From Hysterangium stoloniferum (taxonomy: Eukaryota > Basidiomycota > Agaricomycetes > Hysterangiales > Hysterangiaceae), in assembly GCA_015178975.1 (NCBI GenBank), contig WHVD01000043.1, positions 496,001 through 560,000 of the forward strand: a stretch of DNA of 64,000 bases, read 5' to 3'. Under the pieces are notes generated by a model, which was not told the DNA's origin, made no database searches, and saw nothing but the letters and a program-made list of their open reading frames with translations. A program made the position numbers and the translations under genes. Positions within the stretch are counted from its first letter, which is position 1. Each line of letters begins with the position of its first letter. Shown in pieces: positions 1-9,375 of the stretch.

Positions 1-95
1 TTAAAAGTTGTTGACACAGGGGGGTTTGGGGGGCTTCAGCCCCCAACAAGCTGGAGCCCGCAGCGTAGCAAGGGTTCCTAAGCTTGTCATATAAG
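1..95 (+). repeat. GC-rich hairpin module, copy 1 (possible Helitron terminus)
   Basis: The stretch has a G-rich arm, a small palindrome (GGGGGGCTTCAGCCCCC) and a second arm pairing AAGCTGGAGCCC with GGGTTCCTAAGCTT, and ends in GCTTGTCATAT. The same module occurs at 25840-25965 and 45150-45285 in the opposite orientation. The 45 kb copy lies just downstream (minus strand) of a Helitron helicase ORF. This suggests the module is the 3' terminal hairpin of a Helitron-like element, here from an element mostly off the left edge. The Helitron assignment is inference; the structure and its three copies are seen directly. Confidence 0.5.
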
Positions 96-294
96 TTAAT
101 TCACATTGGTGGGTCTATGGGCATCATTGCTGAGTCATAAAATAGAAGCACCTGTGAGCAAAGTGAGCAGTATGTTCCCATGGTCTGATCTGCAAGTGAA
201 GCAAGCCTTAGCTTTCCCACAGTTTGTATCTGTGAGCAAAGTGAGCCTTGGGTTTCCCATGAGGAATTCAAACTCCTCCCACTGCTGCCACACT
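96..294. other. short spacer without recognised feature
   Basis: No convincing coding frame. The first bases after the hairpin (GGTGGGT-containing) weakly resemble the outer end of the inverted repeat at 39083 and 45145. The right edge is the GTCAG target duplication of the Copia element that follows. Confidence 0.3.
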
Positions 295-299
295 GTCAG

Positions 300-1872
300 T
301 GCTAAAATTAGCGTGCAGGTATGCGTCATTACATCGTGGACATGAACAAAAAGTGTTAGTATTAATAAGCAGCTATACAGTAGTTACCTATCTATTTACA
401 TAAGAAGGCAAGATTACTAACTAAATATATACTATCTTTCAACACAATCCCTTAATTGAAGCATTTGAACAAAGGCACCCTAAGTGTGAACTATTGTAGT
501 TGTGTAGTACACACCCATTGTATGTTCCGTAGGATTGCAAGTTTCAACATTGTTCACTACAATCTGCAACATTGGCATTGGTGGAATTCTCAGGGCTCGC
601 ATTGGCAGAGTTCTTAGGGCTTGGACATTCAGCCTGATAATGACCATGTCCCCCACAATTGAAACATGAAACATTCGGTGGGCACTTGACTGTATGGCTG
701 TGGGAAGTGGAAAAAGCCCGAGTTTCTGCATCGTTATTGATAATAGATGAAGTATGAGTGCTGAGCTGGCACGACTCCTCGTTGAGTAGCCGATTTATGA
801 CATATTCAAGGGTAAGTTGGTCAGGTGGAATGGAATCCAAGCTTACAGTGAACTTGTCGTATGATACATCGAGGCCATTGGTAAGCACTAGTATCATCTC
901 TTCTTCTTCACGGGCTTTGAGCCAATGATAGAGAGTGGTATCCACGTTGGCTGATGGAGGGCTGGTTGCATAGCTGAGGCACTGTGAGGCATGCTTCACA
1001 CCAGCAATCTATTGTTGCATGCTCTGCGTGTCCCCTTTTTTCATGGTCAGGAAGTGGCGGTGAAGGGTGAGGTGAGACGCGAATCCACGGGCAACATGAA
1101 CTTGGTGGAAATTTTCCCAAGATATAATGGGATTGTTCTCATGAAAATGGGGTATTTGTCCTGGTTCGATGCCAAGAATGTGTTCTGACTGTGCGAGTTG
1201 TTGCCTTTTGATGAATGCGTGAACCAGTTTTGAGGAGGGTAAACCGGGTGGTCGAGTTTCCATACCATTGACGATGTCCCACACGTCCTTGCGAGTGAGG
1301 AGCACTTTCATATAAACACACCATGTGCTATACTTTTCCTCCCCTAGTTTTTGAAAGTGATCCTCATTTCCCATTTTGGTTCCAGATAAGTGGGCAGTGT
1401 CAATTTAGAATATTGGAGAAATGAAAATAATGGAAAATGTGGCTGTAAAAAGAAGTTGTGGAGCCCTTCCCACGAGGATCTATGAACTGCAGAGTTTGAT
1501 GTACCACCCCAGAGCCCTTCCTGTGCGAGTACTGCAACTTCTAAGCCCTTTAATATGGCTGCTCACTCTGGCAAGTTCACTGTATTGCTCCAGAGCCCTT
1601 CCCGTGTGAATACTGCAGCTTCTATGCCCTTCTATATGGCCACCTAAAAGAATACAACAAGTAACTACTCGAAGGAATGAAAATGTGCGGTGATGAATCT
1701 GAACGATAAGTCTGCGGGGCCGATAACCTGTTAAAATTAGAGTGCAGGTATGTGTCAGTACGTTGTGGACGCAAAGAAAAGTGTTAGTATTACTAAGCAG
1801 CTATACAGTAGTTACCTATCTATTTATATAAGAATGCAAGATTACTAACTAAATATATACTATATTTCAACA
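300..1872 (-). mobile_element. Gag-only Ty1/Copia-type LTR element (non-autonomous)
   Basis: A 1573 bp element lies on the minus strand. Its 3' LTR is at 300-444 and 5' LTR at 1729-1872, about 145 bp each, starting TG and ending CA. It is flanked by the perfect 5-bp duplication GTCAG (295-299 and 1873-1877). Just inside the 5' LTR is GGTTATCGGCCCC, which resembles the complement of the initiator-tRNA-Met anticodon arm, the half-tRNA primer known for Drosophila copia. A purine run AAGGGATTG precedes the 3' LTR. The only coding matter is gag; no protease, integrase, RT or RNase H is present. The gag shows about one break. LTRs differ by only a few percent, so the insertion is moderately young. 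Confidence 0.85.
545..1374 (-). pseudogene. gag: Copia-type gag with CCHC zinc knuckle
   Basis: This is the gag region of the gag-only element. The N-terminal part has the Copia gag look (KYSTWCVYMKVLL, then a DIVNG motif), followed by a helical middle section (LYHWLKAREEEEMILVLTNGL) typical of the UBN2/retrotran_gag family. Near the C-terminus is a clear zinc knuckle, CFNCGGHGHYQAEC (Cx2Cx4Hx4C). Gag proteins form the virus-like particle and bind RNA. Total length of about 275 residues is normal for a Copia gag. The region is a fossil with about one break. Confidence 0.8.
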
Positions 1873-1877
1873 GTCAG

Positions 1878-2844
1878 GCTGGGCAATCACCAGACTCGCA
1901 TCTTCTACTCCAAGCTCTCTAAAAATACAGTCTGACCAGTTCTTCCATAGAATAATCAAGGGCTATATAATTACCACTTCTCTGAGTTTTTTAATTGGCC
2001 CCATTGGCTTTGAGGTGTGTAACAGCAAATTCTCTCTTTTTGAGTTTTCACTGATTTATTTCTTATAAACCTTTGATCTTTTTTGGTAGTTTTATTAAAA
2101 TAGATCAGGAAGGTGAAGTTCTGAAGATTGATTGAGTTTCCTAGGCATTTTAGTGAGTTATGTATTTGTTAATTTTCACTTTTTAATATATTTTTAATAT
2201 CTTTTTGTATCCTTTCTGGCAAAGATCATATCCTCACACCATCCAGGACTTTTTCAGGTAAGGTTTGGATTTTTTTTGATATTTTTCTATATTTAAATTT
2301 CACATTTTTAATGTTTTTTTAATGGTTTTTAGGAAACCTTCTGATCCTTTGAATCTTATTTCATCTCAAGGCATCTTCTCAACATCCGGGATACTTTCAG
2401 GTAGGTTTTGGGTTGTTTTAATCATGTTTTTTTTTTTTTTGATATTTTTCTGTATTTAAATTTTGCATTTTTATTTTTTTTAATGTTTTTTTTTAGAAAA
2501 CCTTCTAATCTGTTAATTCTTATTTCATCTCAAGGCATCTTCTCAACATCCAGGATACTTTCGGATAGGTTTTAGGTTGTTTTGATGATGCTTTTGTCTT
2601 TTTTGGTATTTTCCTGTATTTAAATTTCCCATTTTTAATGTTTTTGAATGTTTTTTCAGGAGAACTTCTGAACCTTTGGTTCTTACTTTATCTCAGAACA
2701 TCTTCCCAATGTCCAGAACAGTTTCAGATGAGGTTTAGATTGTTTTGATCATATTTTTGCTTTTTTTTGATGTTTTTTGAATGTTTTTCAGAGACTTCTT
2801 ATTCCTTTGGTAGCCATTTCATTTTACAATATCCTTACAATATC
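1878..2844 (+). repeat. T-rich leader with degenerate tandem repeats upstream of Helitron 1
   Basis: From about 2220 to 2810 there are four or so imperfect units of roughly 130-160 bp. Each carries a version of CATCTTCTCAACATCC..GGATACTTTCAGGTAGG followed by a T-rich run and TGTATTTAAATTT. No coding frame is credible. The repeated TTTCAGGTAGG core looks like a splice acceptor directly followed by a donor (AG|GT). A similar T-rich repeated leader stands before the other Helitron N-terminal region (39830-40500), so it is probably part of the Helitron 5' region. Confidence 0.55.
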
Positions 2845-3329
2845 TGTCATGAATCGAATTTTACTCAATAAAGTCAAATAAACAATCGAAGAATATTCAA
2901 CAATATTGAATAAAGATGCCTCATTTGACGAAGTATTAATTTGTCCTGTTGATAAAGTGTGAGGCAAAGATAGGACACAGAGGCTCACAAATAAATAAGT
3001 CAAAGAAGGACTCCGAAAAGTTCAATGATTATGTAATACAGTAATAATATAATATAATACAGGTTTTCTGACTGACTTCCTTCGTTCCTATCATTGCCCT
3101 TACATATATACTATATATCATTTACCTATGATGATAATATGATATCAAAGTGAAATCATCAATGACATCAACCTGAGACAAGTCGAAGATATTCAAGATT
3201 GTCGAAGATATTGTTGAAGAATAGTCGAGTTGGAAGTCGAGTTGGAAGTCGAGTCGGAAATTGAGTTGGGAATGTTGAAGAAATATTAAATTGAATATTA
3301 TCGAAATTTGAGCTTGTACGTTCGTGACA
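2845..3329. mobile_element. Solo LTR, family E (485 bp)
   Basis: The sequence starts TGTCATGAATCG and ends CGTTCGTGACA, with the perfect 5-bp duplication ATATC on both sides (2840-2844 and 3330-3334). No internal retroelement sequence remains, so it is a solo LTR left by recombination. A relative in opposite orientation lies at 24840-25269; the two share blocks such as GACTGACTTCC and the TCGAAGAAT-type repeats. It interrupts the T-rich leader of Helitron 1, so it is younger than that leader. Confidence 0.85.
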
Positions 3330-3334
3330 ATATC

Positions 3335-3880
3335 CAGGACATTTCAAGTGAGTTGTGTATTCACTTATATAATGATATATTTGTCATTCTAAGCAAATTT
3401 CCTTTTTTAAAATGCATTTTCCTATTATCCTTCCACTTTTTTGGGCTTTTTTACTTATTGCAGGTAAGTAAAGTACATATTATCCAAATGCTATTTTATT
3501 TCTCTGATGCTTTTTCACTAGACTTAGAATATTCCAAGTGAGCGTTTAAATGATATCTATATAATTTGGCATGTTTTTTTGATTATTTTAAACTACTTTA
3601 AGTTCTTTTGGCTCTGTTCACATTGATTCACTTCAGTATAGCTGGAGTTCCTTAAATACAATTCAGAAGTCATTTTATTAAGGTATGTTTCCATTTTTTC
3701 TATAGTTACTTGTCATTGACTGAATATTATCAGATTTCTCTTTTTTGCCTATTGGTAGTTTGCATAGTAATGTAAGCCTATCCTATCTTCCATTCAATGC
3801 CTAATCTATCCACCATTTTAGGGATCTACTTTCTGAACCTTCTACACCTGAATACAATTGGGAAAATGTATGTGCTCAAG
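3335..3880 (+). other. Rest of Helitron 1 leader, non-coding
   Basis: T-rich sequence resuming with ATATCCAGGACATTTCAAGTGAG, the same kind of repeat unit seen before the solo LTR. Small open frames here are low-complexity and unsupported. It leads into the Helitron N-terminal coding region. Confidence 0.4.
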
Positions 3881-4266
3881 ACCATCAGCAGCATTTGTTA
3901 ATGACCCCACACACTGAGTGCCACCTGAGATATTATGGTGTTTCTCAGCAGGGTCATATTCCTGCTCCTCTACCATTACCCTCCCCTCCCTGCTGATCAT
4001 CTGCCTATCAATCAGCAGGATCCATTTGCTATTGCTGGATTATCATGTAATATAAATGGTCCTGCTCTTACTCCTGGCACTGCTATAGCTAATATATGTG
4101 TACAATTGGCAAATGGACCACAGCTCACATCATCATCCAGACACAATCCTGCTGGATTGCAACCTCCTGCTGAAGTAGGCAGAGCAGCAGTGGAAGAATT
4201 ATTTGTCAGGAGCCCTGTACCTCCCCTCTTAATTGTAGAAAGAGATGGGTTGGAAGAAGAGGAGTT

Positions 4267-5760
4267 GCTGCTATACAAGCTCAGGCAGCTGCCCTTCCAC
4301 TCTCCCAGATTATTCCTGCTCCTCCTATCTTACCTGTAGACCATGTTCCTATTCCTGCTATTGTTCCTATACCAATGGATGAGGATGCATTACCATTACC
4401 ACATATTCCTGAGACTGCTGAACCTGTTCCACCACCTCCTGGCCAGGTGCCCAATTGATGAGAATAATCCACAGCTGCAGCCACATTATCTGGGAACAAT
4501 GACTGTATTGTGTTCAAAATGCAATGCATTACATTGGATGGCAGAGTATCTTCATCATTCCTCTAATAACAATCCTCTTTTGGAGATTGTGTCTATCTGG
4601 AAAGATCAGATTACCTATAATTGAAGATGTCCCTCAAGCATTATATTATCTACTAGAGAATCCTGAGAATGCAGATTCTAAAGAGTTTTGTAAAAATATC
4701 CAAGTATATAATTCTGCTTTAGCATTTACTTCCCTAGGTGCTACCAGGGACAGGTCATTGCTTGATGGGGAACATGGTCCTTATGTCTTTAAGCTCCATG
4801 GGGAAATTAGACATAATCATGGTGCTCTCATTCCTAATGAGGGTCAGACACCTTCCTATGCTCAGCTCTACTTTTATGAAGCAGATGCTGCATTAGAGCA
4901 TAGGTATGCACATAACCAGGACACAAGAATCAATGCTACAACTCTCTCTGGATTACAGGATATGATGTTAGAATTTAAGCCTTTTGTTCACATCTATAAA
5001 AAAGCCATGACATGTCTGAGAGACCAGCCAATCACTCCTCAGCTCCAGGTCAGGCTGACATATAAGGCTCATACAGATCCAAGGCAATACAACATTCCAA
5101 CAGGGGATGAATTGGCAGTCATCCTCCCAGGGGATAGGACTTCTACTGACAGAAGGGACATTGTGCTTAATTATCAGGGTGGAGGATTTAGAAGAATCTT
5201 TAAAACTAATCCTTTATATGCTCCACTCCATTATGTGCTATTCTTTCCAAGAGGAGTGCAAGGCTGGAGCTGGAATATTCCCTATGCGAATGAACCGCTC
5301 CCTGCTGAGATAGCCCCAGCCCCAGCAACTATTGAAGAGATTGCTCCAGAGCCAGATGTCCTTGACCCAGCTCCTGAGGAGATAGTACCTGACTTGCCAG
5401 AGGTAGTAATTCCTCAACCTGAAGTGGTTCCCCAAGTTGTACCTCTCCCACCTGAGCAAATAGATATTCCAGTTGATGATGCTATTCCACCTCCTGAGTC
5501 AGCTATGGAGCAGGATGAGGTGCAGGGAATTACTGAAGAACTTGAACCTGAACAAGTGACAGAGGATAGGCAGAAGAAAAAGCAGACAAAAGTCTCCCAG
5601 ATAAAGTATTATGCTTATTGACTCTTTCAAAGAATTGGTGAAGCAACTACAATTCTGAGGGGTGGAAAACTGGTTCAGCAATACATTGTAGATGCATGAG
5701 CAGCAGCAGAGCAAAGCAGGCTATCATGGATAAGACACAATCAAGGCACTTTACGGGCTG
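4267..5760 (+). pseudogene. Helitron 1 N-terminal region
   Basis: The coding remnant starts with a proline-rich stretch (IPAPPILPVDHVPIPAIVPI) and a cysteine/histidine cluster CSKCNALHWMAE, matching CSHCGALHWMEE in the second Helitron. It continues with the conserved block GPYVFKLHGEIRHNHGALIP, AQLYFYEADAAL, and PLHYVLFFPRGVQGWSWNIP, typical of the region before the Helitron_like_N domain in large eukaryotic Helitrons. An acidic-proline linker (PEEIVPDLPEVVIPQPEVVP) follows. Stops occur after YYAY (about 5619) and after VDA (about 5697), both TGA where the sister element has CGN/TGG, consistent with C-to-T or G-to-A decay. Confidence 0.8.
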
Positions 5761-5774
5761 AAATATACCATCAA

Positions 5775-7052
5775 GTGGTTGATGCCTTCACAGTACAGGA
5801 TGATAACCAGCAATCTGAGGCAAATGAAATTGGAAGTAGGTTTATACTGCCTGCAACCTTCCAGGGTAGCAGTCGGGATATGATGGAAAATTTGCAAAAT
5901 TCATTGGCTATATCACACAAGTATGGCAATGCAAGCATGTTTATTACTATGACAGCCAATCCTAAATGGAGGGAAATAACTGAAGCACTTCTTCCAGGCC
6001 AAACTGCAGCTGATCACCCAGATATAGTATCACGTGTTTTTGCATTGAAAAAGGCACACTTGCTTAACCTGATTATGAAGAAGAATTTCTTTGGCAAAAC
6101 AGTTGCCCGTGTCCATACCATTGAATTTCAGAAGCATGGACTCCCTCATATGCATTTGCTCATATGGTTTGAAGAGGGGGCAAAACTTCGGACTCCTGCA
6201 GAAGTTGATTCTATGATATCTGCAGAGTTTCCAGATAAAGACGAGCATCCAAAGCTTTACAAGTTGGTATCTGAGCTCATGACTCATGTATGTGGTGAAA
6301 AATGTATCAAAGATAACAAATGCACAAAGCATTTTCCCAAGCCTTTTTGTGAATCTACAAGTATAAATGAAGATGGCTATTCAAAATACTGCCGTAGAAA
6401 TGATGGCAGAAAACATAAAGTCAGAGGTCATGAGCTAGACAATCGACATGTTGTCCCTTACTGTGCTGCCCTTCTTCTCATTCTGGAATGTCATATCAAT
6501 GTTGAGATGACTTTTAATGTTTGTTCCATTAAATATATTCACAAGTATATATACAAAGGACATGATCGTACAACAATGGAGTCTGGAAAGAACAAGGATG
6601 AAATTCAACAATATATTGATACCCACTATGTCAGTGCATATGAAGCATTTTGGAGACTTTTGGAAAATGAGATACATACTCAAATTCTTGCTGTTATTGC
6701 CCTTCCTGTACATTTAGAGAATCAACAGTCAGTTATCTTTGATGGAATGGAGGGTCCAGAAGAGGCTTTGGATGCTGCCCATCATTCCAAGACCAAGTTG
6801 ATGGCATACTTTGAGGCCAATTCTAAAAATACAATAGACCTTAATGGTAGAGCAGCCAATTCACTTCACTATGTTGAGTTTCCAGAATTTTTCATATGGA
6901 ATTCAAAAAAAAAAACAGAAAATGGAATACAAGGAAAAGAGGATTTGCCTTTTGATGTATTCATTTTGCAGGACCCTCAAGAAGTGGCCCAAGGTTCTTC
7001 CTACATACTTTACTCACACTTGTCAAGGGGCCAACTTCTTTTGAAGATCTAA
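5775..7052 (+). pseudogene. Helitron 1 Rep (HUH endonuclease) region
   Basis: An open run of 425 codons. Around residue 125 is HMHLLIWFEE, the HUH motif of Helitron Rep proteins. Around residue 257 is YIHKYIYKGHD, matching the downstream tyrosine-bearing motif (KYxxKG) that makes the covalent DNA link in rolling-circle transposition. MFITMTANPKW and HVVPYCAALLLILECHINVE are further family blocks. The end of this run loses the frame seen in the sister element (MGFPEYFTYVPKKK onwards). Rep nicks and rejoins single strands during rolling-circle transposition. Confidence 0.85.
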
Positions 7053-7502
7053 GGACTATGAAGGACAAGTCTATCCTTCCTTCGAAGCAGCCTGCATGGC
7101 ATGTGGTCTACTTGAAGATGATAAAGGAAGTTGTGTCTTCAAGAGGCAAAGGCTATGCAGACCAGATCTCAATTAAGGAGACTGTTTGCTACTATTCTCA
7201 GCCAATGCTTTCCTTCTGGCATGAATTCAAAGCAGACATTTGTGATGACTTGGAATACTTTCTTCAGCTTCAGACACATCTTAATGAGCCAAACCCATCT
7301 GCTGAGGCAGTCTATGACTTTGGCCTCTTTAAGCTTGATGAAATTCTTCATACAAGTGGGAAACCACTCTCAGAGTACCCTGATATACCTCAATTTACAC
7401 AGCCATGGGTACAGAGAGTGGGAAATTGATTCATCAATGAACAAAGGGCTTATGACAAGGTAACTGAGCAAGTAAGAGCAGATACTTATAAATATTGAAA
7501 CA

Positions 7503-8198
7503 TTGAATGAGGGCCAGAGGCAAATTATGGATGCTGTCATTGCAAGACATGAAACTGGAGCAGATGGAAAGCTTTTCTTTTTGAATGGACCTGGGGGTAC
7601 TGGGAAATCATTTGTTTGGAATACTTTGGCACATGCCTGTAGAGGCAAAGGACTCATTGTACTCTGTGTGGCCTCCTCTGGCATTGCTTCACTTATTCTG
7701 AGTAGTGGGCAGACATCTCACAGCATGTTTCAAATTCCCCTTGAAGTTGATGAGAAATCTATTTGTACAATGAAGAAAGGCTCATATAAGGCCAATCTAA
7801 TGAAAGAGGTCAGCCTTATTATTTGGGATGAGGTTCCAATGGAGAATCACTTTGCCTGTGAGGCAGTATATTGGAGCCTTAGAGATATCCTTAATCAGGG
7901 TATTCCTTTTGGAGGCATTACAGTAGCTTGGGGTGGTGACTTTCAACAGACATTGCCTGTCATTCCTAAAGGTTCAAAAGAAGATATTATTGGTGCATGT
8001 ATCTCATGGTCTCACCTTTGGCACAATGTCACAATTCTGTTTTTGACTGAGAATATGCATATAGATCCTACTGATCAAGAGAGTGCTGTTTTTGCTCAGT
8101 GGCTTTGGGTATTGGACATGGAAAGGACATGCCTCTTGATCATATGTTTAAAGCCCCTGAACACATGCTATGTGGACCAACAGTGGATAATTTAGTCA
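7503..8198 (+). pseudogene. Helitron 1 Pif1-type helicase, truncated
   Basis: The sequence shows Walker A GPGGTGKS, the SSGIAS block, Walker B LIIWDEVPM and motif III GGDFQQTLPV, matching the minus-strand Helitron helicase closely. It stops being Helitron-like at about 8198, before motifs V and VI (TINKSQGQS, YVGLSRGRS in the sister). The remaining ORF end is foreign or out of frame. The helicase would unwind the donor strand during transposition; here it cannot be complete. Confidence 0.85.
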
Positions 8199-8202
8199 AG
8201 GC

Positions 8203-9062
8203 TTATGCTGCTATAATTCATCCACAGGCAGCCAGCATTGTTGTTAGCCTATCCTCTTATACATATATACTCCCCACTGAACCCACCTTTGGTGAATGGC
8301 CATGACATCGAATAAATCTCCGTTATTCTTCTGGAGAAAGTCCAGGGCTAATCATCCTGATGCTTCTTCTACAGCATATGATGAGAAGCCAGGATCGACC
8401 AACGGTTCCATCGACACTAAAGTCACTATTGAAGCAATGAAAGCTCTGGCAGTCTCCCTACGACAGTTGTTTTGGTATGCATATTTTCTGGAATTTATAT
8501 CGTATGCATTACGTCTCGCATCACTTTCAGATTTTCCATGAAATTGGAGCTCACACTCAACTTTCTCGGACTTATTTGTGTGGCAGGCAAAGGTGCAGCT
8601 CAGGTATGCACCCATGCTTTGTTTTCAACCCTCTTCCCGACTCTCTACTACCAGCCAATTATGTCCATTATATTCGGTGACCTGACTAATTATTTTGTGG
8701 CCTTCGCAACAATTACTTCATCTGCCAACTTCACCATTACTGATCCAAACTTTATAACGGCCGGAAACAACCTCAAAGCTACCGCTGCAAATGACGCTGC
8801 TGACTTAATATACACCGGAATCGTGTTGATTGGCGGGACATTCCTGTACATGGTAATATGGGTGCATACTGGGATGTTTCCTGCATCTCTGGTTAGAGGT
8901 TGAGGAAATTCACGTTCTGTACAGGCGAGGCAATGACGAAATGGATTAGAGAAAAATATTTGCATGCAATTCTCCGGCAAGATACTGCCTTCTTCAATAA
9001 TGTTAGTGCAGGAGAGGTGGCCACGCGTATACAAACGGATATGCGTGAGCTCAAGGCACATC
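8203..9062 (+). pseudogene. ABC-B transporter gene fragment, copy 1 (exons 1-4)
   Basis: A host gene fragment starting at ATG 8302 (a near-identical start exists at 50744). Predicted exons are 8302-8465, 8531-8603, 8655-8871 and 8925 to about 9050, with introns of 65, 51 and 53 bp. The reading gives LELTLNFLGLICVAGKGAAQ, then PIMSIIFGDLTNYFVAFAT, then ADLIYTGIVLIGGTFLYMVIWVHTG, then IREKYLHAILRQDTAFFNNV and GEVATRIQTD. This is the start of the first transmembrane domain of a fungal ABC-B (P-glycoprotein/leptomycin-resistance-like) exporter at the plasma membrane. The third intron starts GGATGT where GTATGT is expected, so its donor may be lost. The gene ends abruptly before the rest of TMD1 and both nucleotide-binding domains. 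The 100 bp before the ATG are shared with the second copy and hold its promoter. Confidence 0.8.
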
Positions 9063-9375
9063 TTTGCTCAGGGCATCATAGATAACCCCCCAAGTATTAG
9101 GCCCTGAATTGTGCCACATCTAACAGCTGAATGTGGTTTCTTCACTCATTGGGTCCATCGTAAGGTACATTTTACCTTATAGCACCATCTTACATCCACC
9201 TATTGAACTGTCGTACAAGTTTGATTCTGACGGAAGTGAGTCCAAATTACCCGCTCTTGCATTCTACCGAGAAAATAATGGTGGTTACTCTGGCGCTGAT
9301 AGCTGAATCTTCCGAGCCAGAATCTGCATGTACCATAGTGTGCAGCCTCAATACCATCGCCATGCTCGTTTCTAT
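9063..9375 (+). pseudogene. 3'-end fragment of the unknown host gene family, subfamily 2
   Basis: After the ABC fragment comes a junction sequence (GGGCATCATAGATAACCCCCCAAG) that recurs at 32650 and 62300. It is followed by the end of exon 4 and most of exon 5 of the gene family described at 30133-31971. The readable part is ALIAESSEPESACTIV and SLNTIAMLV, matching LIAGSSEPEPACTTV and SLDTIPMLV in the intact copy. It is cut off at about 9375 by Copia sequence. No upstream exons are present, so it is a dead fragment. Confidence 0.6.

Larger units (their letters stand above)
3880..8200 (+). mobile_element. Helitron 1, decayed and 3'-truncated
   Basis: A rolling-circle DNA transposon remnant with, in order, a proline/acid-rich N-terminal region with a C/H cluster, the Helitron-like N domain, the Rep (HUH) nuclease region and the Pif1-type helicase up to just after motif III. 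Relative to the second Helitron's complete helicase it lacks about the last 230 residues. The 3' end joins the upstream flank of an ABC-transporter fragment at about 8197-8203. The coding sequence has in-frame stops (for example TGA at about 5620 and 5697, at positions that are R and W in the second Helitron) and several frame changes between 4450 and 7500, so it is not functional. Confidence 0.85.
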
